Assembly: GCA_037903475.1 (NCBI GenBank)
Contig: JBAJFG010000172.1
Coordinates: forward strand, 186,001 to 250,000
Length of the DNA stretch: 64,000 nucleotides
Direction: 5' to 3'
DNA from: Ancylostoma caninum
Lineage: Eukaryota > Nematoda > Chromadorea > Rhabditida > Ancylostomatidae
Positions 39,216-51,200 of the stretch are shown here, piece by piece. Position 1 is the stretch's first letter. The number at the start of each line of letters is the position of its first letter. The notes beneath the pieces were generated by a model. The model ran no database searches. It was not told the DNA's origin and saw only the letters and a program-made list of their open reading frames with translations. A program made the translations under genes and the position numbers.

Positions 39216-40091
39216 ACGTCCGCACAGTTCAATGCCATGTGTCCTGCAATGAGCTTGCGCGGTTCGTTCGCTCGCTTTCGTCCCGCGAACTTGCGCTCAT
39301 AAACCCCGGTTTCGTATGTTGCCTTGCTCACAGAGTGCGTCTGTCTCTCGTCGTCGTCTCGCGAAGTTCCGACCCTCATCTCTTTCCGAAACAGCTCTCT
39401 GTGCCGAAAGTTTGTGTGTGTTGATTGTTTGTTGTACATACTTATCAAATATATCTTCCCTTGTTTGTACACGCTTGCATGCGTCCTTTAATAAGTGTAT
39501 CGTTTCATCTGTCTCGCTTGTACATATACAACTCTGTCTGCCCCTCTCCTATACGACCCGATGTAAGTATGAACCCCCCAAAGATTGTTACTGAGCTATA
39601 TATAACATGAACATGTTTATTGGGAGTTATAGTAGTAATCGATCCATATATAATACACTACTCGATGAATGTATTATGCTAAGGTGTGCCCTATCCATCT
39701 ATCCGTCCTAGCAAAGCACAGCTGATCTTTGCGCCACTCAATCCTTCCTTTCCTTGCGAGAATTGTATGACGATATATGATGTATGTATACACTACTAAT
39801 AATAAGTTGGGGAAGTTAGTTCAGAAACGCTCCCGGCGATAGCCGCCGCCCTCCCGCGCGCGCTGACAAATTGCTCACTCTATCACAGATGATATAGTAA
39901 TGTATTGTCATTGCGAGTTGTAAAAAATTAATTTAATTTATGATGAATGATGAGGAAAAATTACGACTATATATGTGTTCTATGTATTTGGGTGGTACGT
40001 ATGTGGTTTCGAACGCACTATTGTGTATTTAATTGTACAATATGGAGCCATATCGTTGGAGTGTCGAGAGCTGCTTGTTCCACACAATTCT

Positions 40092-40103
40092 AATAAAAAT
40101 AAA
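40092..40103 (+). promoter_or_regulatory. prk: tandem poly(A) signals for prk
   Basis: Two abutting AATAAA hexamers (40092-40097 and 40098-40103) lie about 880 bp after the prk stop and are the first canonical signals on this strand. They would give a 3' UTR near 0.9 kb (39216 to about 40120). The UTR is AT-rich with no other feature I can name. Confidence 0.65.
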
Positions 40104-40627
40104 GATAACCAGTTAGCCACTGTTCTGTGAGCAGAGGAGTAACAAACCACAATTAGCTAAGCCACGCCCACATTCTCAATAGGTGCTGGTCGATGGACAT
40201 CTATTAGTTCTTCAGGGAAGAAACGTGCACCGATCAACTGTTGTTTTCGTTGTTTTCGTCGCACATTGTCGACGAATGGGAGAGTACACAGAGGATTTAT
40301 GAGCTCTCTATGGATAGTTGGTCTTCCAGGCAATTTGTCAACTATCAGGGTGGGCTGGATTTCACTGTCGAAAGGTCGGGGTAAGGTTAAAAAGCGATGT
40401 GCGTCGAGTTAGGGTAAAAATCTCGCAGTGACCGATGCTTGATTCTTTGGATAGCTACCATATGCTTGTCCTCTTCCAAAGAAAGCTTATGGAGCTTTAC
40501 GTAGGATTGTAACATGTCCAAACTTGTGGTTACACACCCAAAGGGGCGTGGCATACCCATTTCGACGCGAATACACTCACTGGCAACAACAAAGTGTTGC
40601 TCAAACCCATGCAAGCAACCTTTGGCC

Positions 40628-40736
40628 GCATTCGTCATTGGGATTATCCAGGATAAGCGTGCTAACACCACATAAATTTACGCATGGTTAGCACGGACGT
40701 CAATACATTTACCCTGGGTAATCTCAATGACGCATT
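40628..40736. repeat. MITE family A copy 5
   Basis: Clear inverted ends: GCATTCGTCATTGGGATTAT on the left, and ACCCTGGGTAATCTCAATGA before CGCATTC on the right, with GTGCTAAC and GGTTAGCAC inverted in the centre. About 109 bp. Confidence 0.85.
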
Positions 40737-42035
40737 CAGGCCGTGGTTCAACTGAGCCTGTTTGAATTTCCCGCTCTTCCCCCGGTCCAGTTCAAGCCGA
40801 CCGAGCAATCATTCCTCCTCCGGGCGCCGCCATTTGACGCCGGTCATTTTTCGTCCTGCAACGGAGAGGTCAATCCTTTTCCAGAGGCTAGGTGCGCGTT
40901 GCTGCTGCTGAGCGATGTGGCCTTCAGCATAGAAATGCGGAAGAGGGCTGCTGAATACGAGGCGAAGCTGGCTGGCTAATGCGAGGCAAGGAACGATGAA
41001 GGAGGGAAGAGGCAGTGTGGTGGTGGGCTGCTGCTGCTGCTGCGTGTTTTTCGTTGGCTCGGAGCCAGCAAGACATGGACAGACGTCTCCTTCTCCAGCC
41101 GGCCGTCCGGCCATCGTCGCTGCGGCGGATCGATCGCTGGCTGCTGCTGCTGCTGCTGAGCCCCGAGGGGGCTTGCCCCCCGTCGCAGCTGCAGGCGTCG
41201 CGGGGAACGAGGCGCTGACGACGGAACGGCGCGGCGACATATATAGTCCTAGACGCGCTCTGCTGGCACTCGGCCAACACAAGTGCACAAGTTGCACGGA
41301 CTGCTGTGGGGTATGGGGAACCCCCGACACGTCGACATTGACGTGGCGGCAGCGGCGAGAGGGGAGGGGGTCCAAAGTACCTATGGACACTGCTAGATAA
41401 GTAGCCGCAGCTCAATCACACACAAACACCCCCTACACGGCGCCAGATTCATTTGTGGCAGCAGAAACACACATACACGCAGCACAAATACGTACACACA
41501 TATAGTGGTAGTACACATACTTCTGCACAGCAGGGGGTGGACAGAAATTCGATAGAATTTCGAATTTCTCAATTTGAATTTGAATTTTTGCAGTTCGGGC
41601 GGGGATGGGGGCAGGAGGGGAAGCGCGGGATTCACGTGCAGGAAGTTGAGAATCGCAACAAATTTTGCAAGATTTATAAGTGCAAAAACACGTGCGCACT
41701 GAAAACCGGAACGCGCTGAACTATGAACACACATACATTTCGCGGCGAAAGAATGCCTAAACATCGAGCGCGTGGCTGTCATAAGACTTGGACAATCGCA
41801 ATGTCAGATTGCTGGGGGGCGCTTGATCCAGAATAGCAGCGCGTCTGTGGATCTTTCAGTTGTCATAAACTGTCGCGCATCTCTCTTCCTGCTGCACACA
41901 CACACGCATATGCGCGCCCACCAGCACCACCACCACCAGCAGCAGGCAGCCAGCTGGATCTCTTGAGCGCTTGAGCGCCGGAGCACGTGATTTCCGGGAT
42001 TCATAGCATCATCCTTTGCCAGGCGGAGCGCTTCA

Positions 42036-42050
42036 CCCCCCCCCCCCCCC
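42036..42050. repeat. 15-base poly-C tract
   Basis: Fifteen uninterrupted C, the joint longest of seven such tracts (10 or more) in the window; the others are at 1775, 21078, 23016, 33717 (G), 46709 (G) and 62057 (G). Confidence 0.95.
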
Positions 42051-42102
42051 ACGCATCGCTTTTATGAACATTCTTGGTCTCGAATTTCTTCCGCTGTAAT
42101 CG

Positions 42103-42108
42103 TTTATT
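42103..42108 (-). promoter_or_regulatory. qars-1: poly(A) signal for qars-1
   Basis: AATAAA on the minus strand, 120 bp past the qars-1 stop codon, the right distance for a short nematode 3' UTR. The 15-base poly-C tract at 42036-42050 lies just beyond the expected cleavage site. Confidence 0.6.
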
Positions 42109-42227
42109 CGTAACAGATCTGTACCCACGTAAAAATGCACACACAAACACACACCTACTAAACAAGAGCTTGGAACAGATAACAAGATATACTATAGGAA
42201 ACAAAACAAGAACATAGGGCAATTCAA

Positions 42228-42278
42228 TTAGTTCTTTCCGGCGTCTTCTTTCAGCAGGACAGTGCGGTTGAAGACGAG
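42228..42278 (-). CDS. qars-1: qars-1 last coding exon
   Basis: On the minus strand the acceptor is gctcttttccag. Sixteen codons, LVFNRTVLLKEDAGKN, then TAA. This short peptide continues directly from the VPGK of the previous exon as in human QARS, although it lies 8 kb away, so the pairing is secure despite its size. Confidence 0.93.
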   Translation of the reverse strand, partial: LVFNRTVLLKEDAGKN

Positions 42279-45200
42279 CTGGAAAAGAGCAACAAATTAC
42301 TCGCCTGCAACCCATTAAAAACTCTTCTGAACTAATTATAGCCCACGGACAGCGGGGTACGGGAATAAAGTTTTACTGCAGTGAGAGTGGAAAAGGACAA
42401 AGAAGCGGAATTTATGGTCGAACGAGTAGTTTCTACGTCTTTTAATCAAAAGAGTGACGGGTAACGTGGACGAAAGCGCACAAAAAACCGCATCACGTGC
42501 TCATTTCCAAAGCGAACAGTTTTTCCAGTCGTCAGGGGAATTTTCCAATGCACTCTTCTCTTATGGAGTTATTTCCATCCCAATTAGAGGAGGTTATCGC
42601 ATCATGATTTCATGTGTTGCGCCTAATTCTATGATTGTGTGAGGTGGGGACATTTCCACTAACGACGGTACACGTGTATGGGGGTGTGGAGCATTGTACC
42701 TTGAATGGGCACTTCGGCAGCCTCTGCGATTAGCCATTTGGATTAACTGGCCAATCACAGAGCCCTGCACAGCACTTTCCAGATACAAGGCCCTACACCC
42801 AAATACGGTCCCTTCAAATGTCCAGACAGCCAAGTGAACTGATGTTTTGATATAAAAAAGTACAAAAAGTACAACGAACTACCCTGCACTGCACTTTCTA
42901 AACTTGATGGGAAATCACAAACAAGTTCGAACATTCACGTGACGGTGAATTCCCATTTTTCGAAAACGATTACTCTCCTCTAATCAGCTGATAATTCTTC
43001 CCGCAATTCTTTTCCGATCACAAATGACCATTGTTCACTAATCGCACAATTTTGTAAACAAGCGCAATCAGCAGTATGATTCGCTAAAATTAGCGGCAAG
43101 CGCACAAAGGGAGCGGAGAGCTGTCACAAAGTCGCGAACCCCAAGCAAAAGTGCACTGTTTTGCACACTTCTCCCTACACAGACCCATTGGCCGCTTTTC
43201 ATTTAAACTATCGAATGTGTCAGATGTTGTGTGTGCGTTTGCCGCGAATGTATGCATATATGGCCCAATCACACCCTGCCCAAGTGCACTACATGTTGCC
43301 AATATGGGCCGTGCCCACGGGATGCTCTTTTCTGTTCGTGTGTGTTTGTGCCTGTGCGTGTGTGTCTGTTTCTCAAACGCAGCAGCAGCAGACGATGATC
43401 GGTCGTCGGACACAGCCACCGCCGCGCCTTTAGTGCAACAATCCTGCCCCGCGCGGATGCAGAAGAATGCACTGCGATGTGCACTGAGTCATAGCGGTCG
43501 AAAAACACGAAAGGAATGCGGCCGATCAGAACCACTTCGCATGATAAATGCCGCGATCGTGGCCTGTTTGTGTTCGCGAACGCACACGCTGCGTGTGCGT
43601 GCGCCGCGTTCGTTTTGACTCATTGCGGAGGAGGAAGAATAGTAGAATGAGGAGGAGTAGGAGGCCGAGATTCAAAAGGTGCAGCGATTTGTCATCGTCA
43701 AGTTATGAGCTCCGGAAGTGCCACAAAAAGGCGAACAGGTGGTGATTTTTCCGGGAAATCGGGGTTAAGATAAGCTCGGGTCCATCTGTTAGTATTGAAA
43801 AGGAAAACCATTGGGTAGTAAACATTTCTCTTTTCATAGAAAAGAAGTATTGCAGCTAATAGGGAACAAAGATAAGCGTATGGGGCTTTTTTGTGAGGAA
43901 GCGGGCAAAAAGCATCGAAAAAACCGTAGGCGCATAAAAAACTGCAGTGCAGCGAAGCCCTAACGGGAAAAATAACGGAGTTTCAGTGATTTCTGGACAT
44001 TTCTGGACAAGTGTTGCAGGAGTTGCCTAGGGTTGCAGATCTTCCACTACTAGGGATCAAAGCAGCAGAGGGAAATGAATTCACAGCTGTGGAATATTGT
44101 ACCTGGAAAGGGCGATAGTGCCTGTCTCTGCGATTGGTCAATTCATGCAACTAGCCAATCACGGGACCTGGCCACACCTTACTTTCTAGGTATAACGCTC
44201 CAGGCCCGAAATCACACATACCAGCTATCTTCACAGGAAGGCTGTGCTATTTGGGGTTACTTCTTCATTAGCGAGTCATACTTTAAAAAAAAGCCAACAA
44301 AGGGAGGAGTACCCTGCTTTCTAGAAATTTTCCGGATCGGCTCATTTCTAGCGAAGAAATCGCGAGGACTAGATAATCCCCTTCCTGGCATCCACAGATT
44401 TCCTAGATCCACCCTAAGGAAGGCAGGGAATTATTCGGGTTAACTGATCCATTAACCCAGCCAAGTGCCTGTTCCTTCCCATTCACTTTCAAAACACCTT
44501 GCACTTGCACAAAATTTCAAAGAATCCATCATTCGTGCAGAGATAACTCCAAGGAATCCATCATTCCTTCTGATCTGTCTGATATGTCGTGTGACTAGTG
44601 AGTTTTTACACGTGTCAACGCTTCGTCTAATACGAACACAACCGCCCGCCCGAGAATCAACACTTATAGGGCGCCATAAATGCGGCGGTGTCATCTGACA
44701 TGTAGATGGTCAGCAGCAATTCACGTGCATCACGTCATATCATTCCAACAACGCAGCGATGTGCACTGTGAGTGTGTGCGTCGTGTCGATCGTGGAATCC
44801 CACCACACAATTTTTTCCTGCATTTGCAGTTCTAAGAGCGTACACCTATCCAAATGCACGTCAATCTTCGGTTTTTTTTCCCTTACACACAGAGTTCTTT
44901 GCTCGGGAACTGTGTACTTAGAACTCGGCAAACGACGCTCACATCAAGAAGTCTCATGATGTACATCCGCAGTTACACAAATGTGCCTATTTGCTATTAA
45001 TACCACCGTAAAAACGCTACATTTTCGTGAATAATTAGATGACAATTTTGAATTATGGGAACTGCGCTTATTATGGAGACGCTTGGCACGAAACTGAACG
45101 TACTTATTTATTCTTATTAGAGGTGGGAATTTCTGTCCAGATGCCAAGAAAGTCGTCAGAGACCTATTGCCTCTAAGTACGACACGCCGCCGACGAGGAA

Positions 45201-48200
45201 CGCCGATCAGCTTATGCGCGAACGCGTGAAAAGGATACACAGCCCATTATTCGCGCCAGCATAGCAGCAGCAGCAGCAGCGGCGGCAGCCTCTGGTGACG
45301 TCGAACACGCCGCATCGCAAACGCATGCGATTCGCATGCGACTCATAGAGAAGCACATGTGGGTGTGTGGGGGTGTATGCCATTGAATGCAACTTGTATT
45401 AACTCTATTGAGTCAATGACGCCAGCAAGCAGTAGGTGTATGTGGATATGACGCACGAATGTGCATGTGAATCAATGGTATAGGGCAAACTGTCGGCAAA
45501 CACCAACGCACGGTCGCATATGGATGTTGGAATTTCTGTAGTTTGATGCGTGGGCGTCGGCATCGGCAGCGGCCGGTCTCAGTTTAGTCTTTTCTGACTC
45601 ATCGCTCGCTTTCCTTGATGTACCGACACATCAACATCACGAGCTGTGCTGCGGCTTGGCCGACGGACGGACGGATGGTGACCCCACCCGCATTCCAATC
45701 TTAAGAGTATGATCGTGCGGCGCGTTCTTTTCTCGCGGCACGATCACATCCATCCTGGTGACGGAATCGCGAGCGAGGGTCGCGGATTGGAGAAGGTGTA
45801 ACGGGGATATCCCTAGTTCTCTCCTACAGATAACATGGATCTTTGACATATGGCTGTTTACGGACATCCATCTCTTCTCAGGATTAGGGTATCCACAGCG
45901 AAAACGGCAAAGATCCACGTTTTCCAGAAACGGGCTAAGGGCATGTTTCTTGCAGCTCATAATTAATAGCCCGATTCTCCCTAAGCGGGATAAGAAGCGC
46001 TATTCTTACTGGTGCGGCAAATTCTTATCTATCCAGAAAGATCTGCCAAAGCAGATTACTTAGCATGATAAGAGCAAGCAGATGCTCTTCCAACATACCA
46101 GCTGCTCCGGAATTCCCCTCTCGCAAAGTCCAGTCCCCCAAATTTCAACAAAGTAATTCTGCAGATCCCCATTTTGCCATATAAAAACGTAGTTTTCCAC
46201 GTGATGTTGTGCAGACAGGGAGACAGAATGTTCGTGAAATGTACTGAGACGGCTTCTTTGTCCCAATGGCGGGAAATGGAATCCGCTACGCGACTCTGAA
46301 CAAACGTAACAATTGAAGTGGGTGGATTTATTGTATGCACAGGTGCATGTACCGAATCGGTGTACTACTGAAACGACAACAATCGCGGCGAAACCCCGAC
46401 TGTCGCCACTGTCATCCCACATCCCGTGTGTGTATGTGTGTATGCGTGTCGTCGTCATCACGAAAAGTAAAAGTGACAAATCGCGCGCAATGCAGGGGGA
46501 TCGCACCAACACCAACCAACACACACCACGGGGAGATCAGCTGACTTGCTGCTGCTGCTACTGGCTGCTGACTGCGGCGATGACGAAGACGACGGGGACA
46601 GCGACGACATGTCGTCGCCGCTGCGCCGGCGCTCGTCACGAGGAACTTCGCGCTATCCGGACCGGGAGCGCGATGTGCACGGGTTAGGTGGGGGTGAGAG
46701 AGAGGAGCGGGGGGGGGGGGGAGTTGTGCACGGGGTCCGTCGTCGCCAGCGCACACGTCACATGTGATGATTTATGACCATCTTCAATGCGCAGACATCG
46801 CGCCATCGTCTCAGCAGCAGCTCTCCGCCGCGTCGCGCTACAAATTTGCACGAGGACGACGCACCCACGCCGAGCGCGCCTGTTTTACACACTCTTCAAA
46901 AGAGTGTGGCCTGACACCGCGGGATTCCCCAGAGCTGAGCTCTGGCGCTCGGAGCCGATCAAAGTGCTCGGAGCTGGGCTGACAATTGCCCGAGTCGTCG
47001 CATCGTCGATTAGTGCGGTCGACGACGGTAATTCCCCCTGCCTGCTCTGTCAAGTAATGTGTGCACAGCTCAAATAAACCAACTCGCGCGTCCGCCCGCC
47101 TTCCCGCTCGCTCGTTCGTCCGCTTCTTACTCGGCTAACACTGACCTTGCAACATAAACCCTGATCAGGGCGTGGTTGCACGTAGGCGGTAGCTACTGGC
47201 ACAGGAATTGGGGACAAACGCGAGATTCCGGTTTCGAGCTGTTGCAATTTCTGAACACTGCTGTGCAATGGGTCGCGGTTTTTGAACTCTGTGCCCATTC
47301 CGGTCCTTCCAATCCCACTTCCTTTTTTTTTTGGTTTACCAATCATACCGGATTCATCTGCAGCATCTCGAACAGCAGCAGTAACAGCCACAGTCACAGT
47401 AGGCGGTAGAAAATTTATCGCAGACCTTGGCATTCTTTACAGTGTTTGATTGTTTCGGTTTGTTGTAAAATTTAGGAATGACCAGGTAAAAAGCGGTCTG
47501 TCACAGCACAGCGAAACCGAGACATGTCACGGAAATAAATCACAAAATTTCCCAAGGGATTCCTCGAACTGTATGAGAGACAGAAGCACGTGAATTTTCA
47601 AAAGGATCTTGTCAAAGAACAACAATAAAACGTAAAATGGTGCTCTCTCAATCATTCTCTCTTTCAAAACAACCACGAAAACTCGTGAACCACCACCTAG
47701 TAACACTGTCACGCGGGTTCCTCCCGAGATTCCAGGACTTTCCTCTGAAAACTCCAAGTCGCGGAAAACAGAAGGAACTGGAATACATGTTCCATTCACC
47801 ATGATTTCTTGATTTCTCGGCGTTTGGTTCTTTTATTTTTAGAAAACAGTAATCTCTGATGCTCTAAGTTTTTGAAAGTAAGGTGCTGCGCGATGGCTAA
47901 TTAATCTTGCTGGGTTCGCTTCAACCTTCAAAAACAAGTCACAGGTTTTCCCCAGAAAAAGTTGAAAGATAGGGAATTCTCCAGCGCCATGACTGTCTGG
48001 AGCTGTCTGCTGAACTGCGCCTCGTCGGTCAAAGCCAAAACGCTGACTAGACCGGAAATGGCGCTTCCGGCCATCTCCTAATCCCAGTTCCTTAGCACAA
48101 CGCGCCTCATCGTGACCTGCAGCGGATTGTGGATGCAGATAGTAATCGCAGTAATCGCCGAATGGAATACTCAAAGAGGGATGCGTGCCGATAATTACGG

Positions 48201-51200
48201 GTTGTGAAGGGCTAGCCGTAAGCAAGACGCATTCTTCCGTTCTTCAGCACCCTTTAAGAGACACATACCGATCTATGCCTAACCAACGACGCAAAGGGTC
48301 ATGGTCGCTTCCTCGAGAGGGCCTCGGATGACCTGATATCAATCCGATAACATCTCTCGTCATCATTAATTCTCTGCCAATAGACTTGGTCCGTCGGTCA
48401 TGTATCCCCGCCGATCGGTCAGGTTGCATTCGGACAGCGGAAACCGCATAGCTCAGCACATTGCGGTATGGCGCCTGATACAAATTCCGGTTGAGATACC
48501 GCTGTTATCTACCGGTGAATAAGACAAAACGCTGGCGCCAAGCATTGGCGCCAGTATAATCTTGTTGGCTTCCGGCAGCGCTTCATCATCACATAGAGCA
48601 AACCACGAGATTCCCGCTCGTTTGCTCGCTAACCTGCCACTGACATCACCTTGGGCAAATAAACCTCGTCATTTTGAGTCATCTCGTTTTTAGTGGGGAT
48701 AGGGGTGGGGGTAAGGGGTTCTGCAAATGCGATGGGGTCTCTAAAAGCGAAAACATGTGTGCGAGTGCAAGTTGAACCGTTTCAGAGCAAAAAGCGTCGT
48801 TCGTTGTCGGTGGAACTGGTGAAATTCCAGTGTTCCTCTCTGCACGCCCCAGCGCAAAGAAAGGGCAAATTCTTCGCCGTCGTTGCAGATGGAGGGTGCA
48901 GAGGAATCAAAGAGATCGTTCCGTGTGCAGTGCAGCAAGGTTGTTCATAGTTCAAACTCAGGAATTGCCTAGGTGCAGACCAAATGGGGCTTAAGGTCAT
49001 TGACGAAGTAGTTTCGCTTACTCTGGTAAATTTGGGTAAAAATATTGGGCTGAGATAAAAATCATCAGAGAGCTAAAGGTGAACTGGAACGAAAAACTGA
49101 ATTAAATTCCAAGACCGAAATTAAATCCGTTTTAAACACTCTAGACCCATTCCTGGGATACTTTAAAGAAGAAAAACCATTAGCTCGAGCCTTTAGCTGG
49201 TAGAAGGGAAAAAGCTCCCAGGAAGCTCTCCAGTAACTGGAGGAATCCCGACCTTGGCCAAGGAAAATCCACCTTTACCTAGGAATAGCATTTAAACCTC
49301 TCATCTGTTGTAGCTGAGCACTTCTAGCCTCTTCTCTAACTCCCACATGCCACCTCACTGACCGTAAGGCCTGCGGTTGAACCGACAAGGCAAAATACAG
49401 TTAATTTGCCTTGAAATTTCACATCACTTGTGCTCGTAAACAGAAGTACAAATAACTTTCAGCCTACTCTCCCCCAAGAGCATCAATGCTTTGAAACTTT
49501 TCAATAAGGGTGTGTCCTCTACAGCAGTTTTTTTGTGCCAGTTGTCCTTGCCGGCATTTTAACCAAACCATAAAAAGTGCCCTTGCAAACACTTCCTCAT
49601 TGCTATTGTGCTTCGGAAATACAGAACCATTGCAGAATCATATTCGAATTAGGTGACGTTCGATCCCGCTGATCTTTGCCACGGCGGGCGGACAACTCGT
49701 CCGCTGATTAGATCATATGACCTCGACTTTGCTCCTGCTGCAGCAGCAGCGACAGTGCGATTTGAATCACACTGTCGCACTGCAATTTGTAATCAGATGC
49801 GCACACAGAGTTTTATAACACACTCGGTGACGTCCATACGACGCATAGGACGCCTGAACTGTGCGTCGTCGTTTCTGTGTGATAAGCCTCTCGAAACTTT
49901 CACACTCAGCTCGGCGCGGGGCATACGTCACACAACACGAACCCATAGTCGTTAAATCGGCGGCATTTTTCACGAACGCGTCGTCGTCGACGTCGTCGTC
50001 GTTTTGCACGCGTTTTGCAGCCGCGGCGCAAATCGAGGAGGAACGTCCGCTTTTGCAAATGTGTATATGTACGTATGTATGTATGTGCGTGTGTCTGTAT
50101 GTGCTGCGAACGCGAACGGCTAGTGAGCGGAGCGCGAGCGACACGATAAAGTGCAGCATCGTGGTGTGCTTAGTACAAAGAACGCCATAAAAACACACGT
50201 ACAAACACACAAATAAAATGTGCATGGCGACAGCCGCAACGAAGACGTAACGCAACGCGCGTGCGCACTCACCTTTCCTGGAACAGTGTCCGGATCGACA
50301 CTGAAGTAGCCGACTCGTTCAAACTGATAGCGGTCGTACACTTTGGAATGAGCTATAGATTTGTCGATGAGCACAGTGTAAAGCACGGTTAGGGAATCCT
50401 GAAGTGAAAAATAGAAGGAAAACAAAATAATAAAAAGAGAATAATAAAAAAAGTGAAACAATTCTAACAGAAATCTTATCTTGGACTAAAAACAATAAAA
50501 AAATAATATAGCAAGAATATTATAGAACGATTCTGGTGAAAACCTTATCCTTGGCCACCTGCTGTTAACAAAAACTACAAGTTTGACCGCTACTAGCCGA
50601 ACAGGAATGCAGAAGAATATGGATTTCTCCCATTACTATATCCTTGAACCTCTTGAACTTGTTTCAGAGGAACTCAGAACTTCCCCAAAAATACATCGCT
50701 ACCTAACATTTTAACCCTAACAACTATAATATTGAGCTACTAGCGATTTACCTACCAAACCCATACATCCTTCCACGAAAACCTTCAATTCCCAACATTC
50801 CACAAAGCTGCTCAGCGCCAGAGGATTCATTTGAACTTGATAAAGACACGAATAACGAACTGAACTATCCAGTCAGCAACGAAAATCAGATCAGATAATT
50901 AAGGCACCAGTTTCTGCTCGGCTATTAGCGCACTAGTGAAGTTGTTGGAGCAGATCCGCTTTTGATTACGAGTTTTGAATGGGGTAGTGCAGGCAGCAAG
51001 TGCATCTATGCGAGAAATGACGTTTTTAGTTCTGAATGCCCAAAAAGGGAGACCTCTGGAAAAAAAGAGACAAAAATAAATTCTTAGTGCCTAGAGGAGT
51101 TATCTAAGCTGCTAAAGAAATTTACGAAAGAATAGGGTTTTCCAGCCTGGACTCCCTGGAAATCATTACAATTGTCTGTTGCGGTCCTCAGCAGCCATCT

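Larger units (their letters stand above)
40104..42102. other. convergent intergenic region between prk and qars-1
   Basis: About 2 kb between the two 3' ends. It has a family A MITE, CTG runs of five at 41028-41042 and six at 41141-41158, and a GC-rich stretch (about 40,750-41,420) with long overlapping frames on both strands. The frame at 40743-40979 ends EMRKRAAEYEAKLAG and looks mildly coding-like but has no ATG start or splice context. Confidence 0.45.
42279..50272 (-). other. qars-1: qars-1 last intron (8 kb)
   Basis: Defined by the exons at 50273 and 42278. It contains two family B MITEs, a 13-base poly-G at 46709-46721, an AGC run at 45263-45280, a perfect inverted repeat at 48532-48554, GC-rich stretches near 46,550-47,040 and 49,860-50,250, and a long minus-strand open frame described separately. 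No nested gene is proved. Confidence 0.8.

Noticed and set aside
40743..41415. Long overlapping frames on both strands between prk and qars-1, including poly-Gln/Ala and poly-Ser stretches
   Set aside because: They come from CTG/CAG runs and GC-rich DNA, have no splice or start context, and lie between two poly(A) sites.
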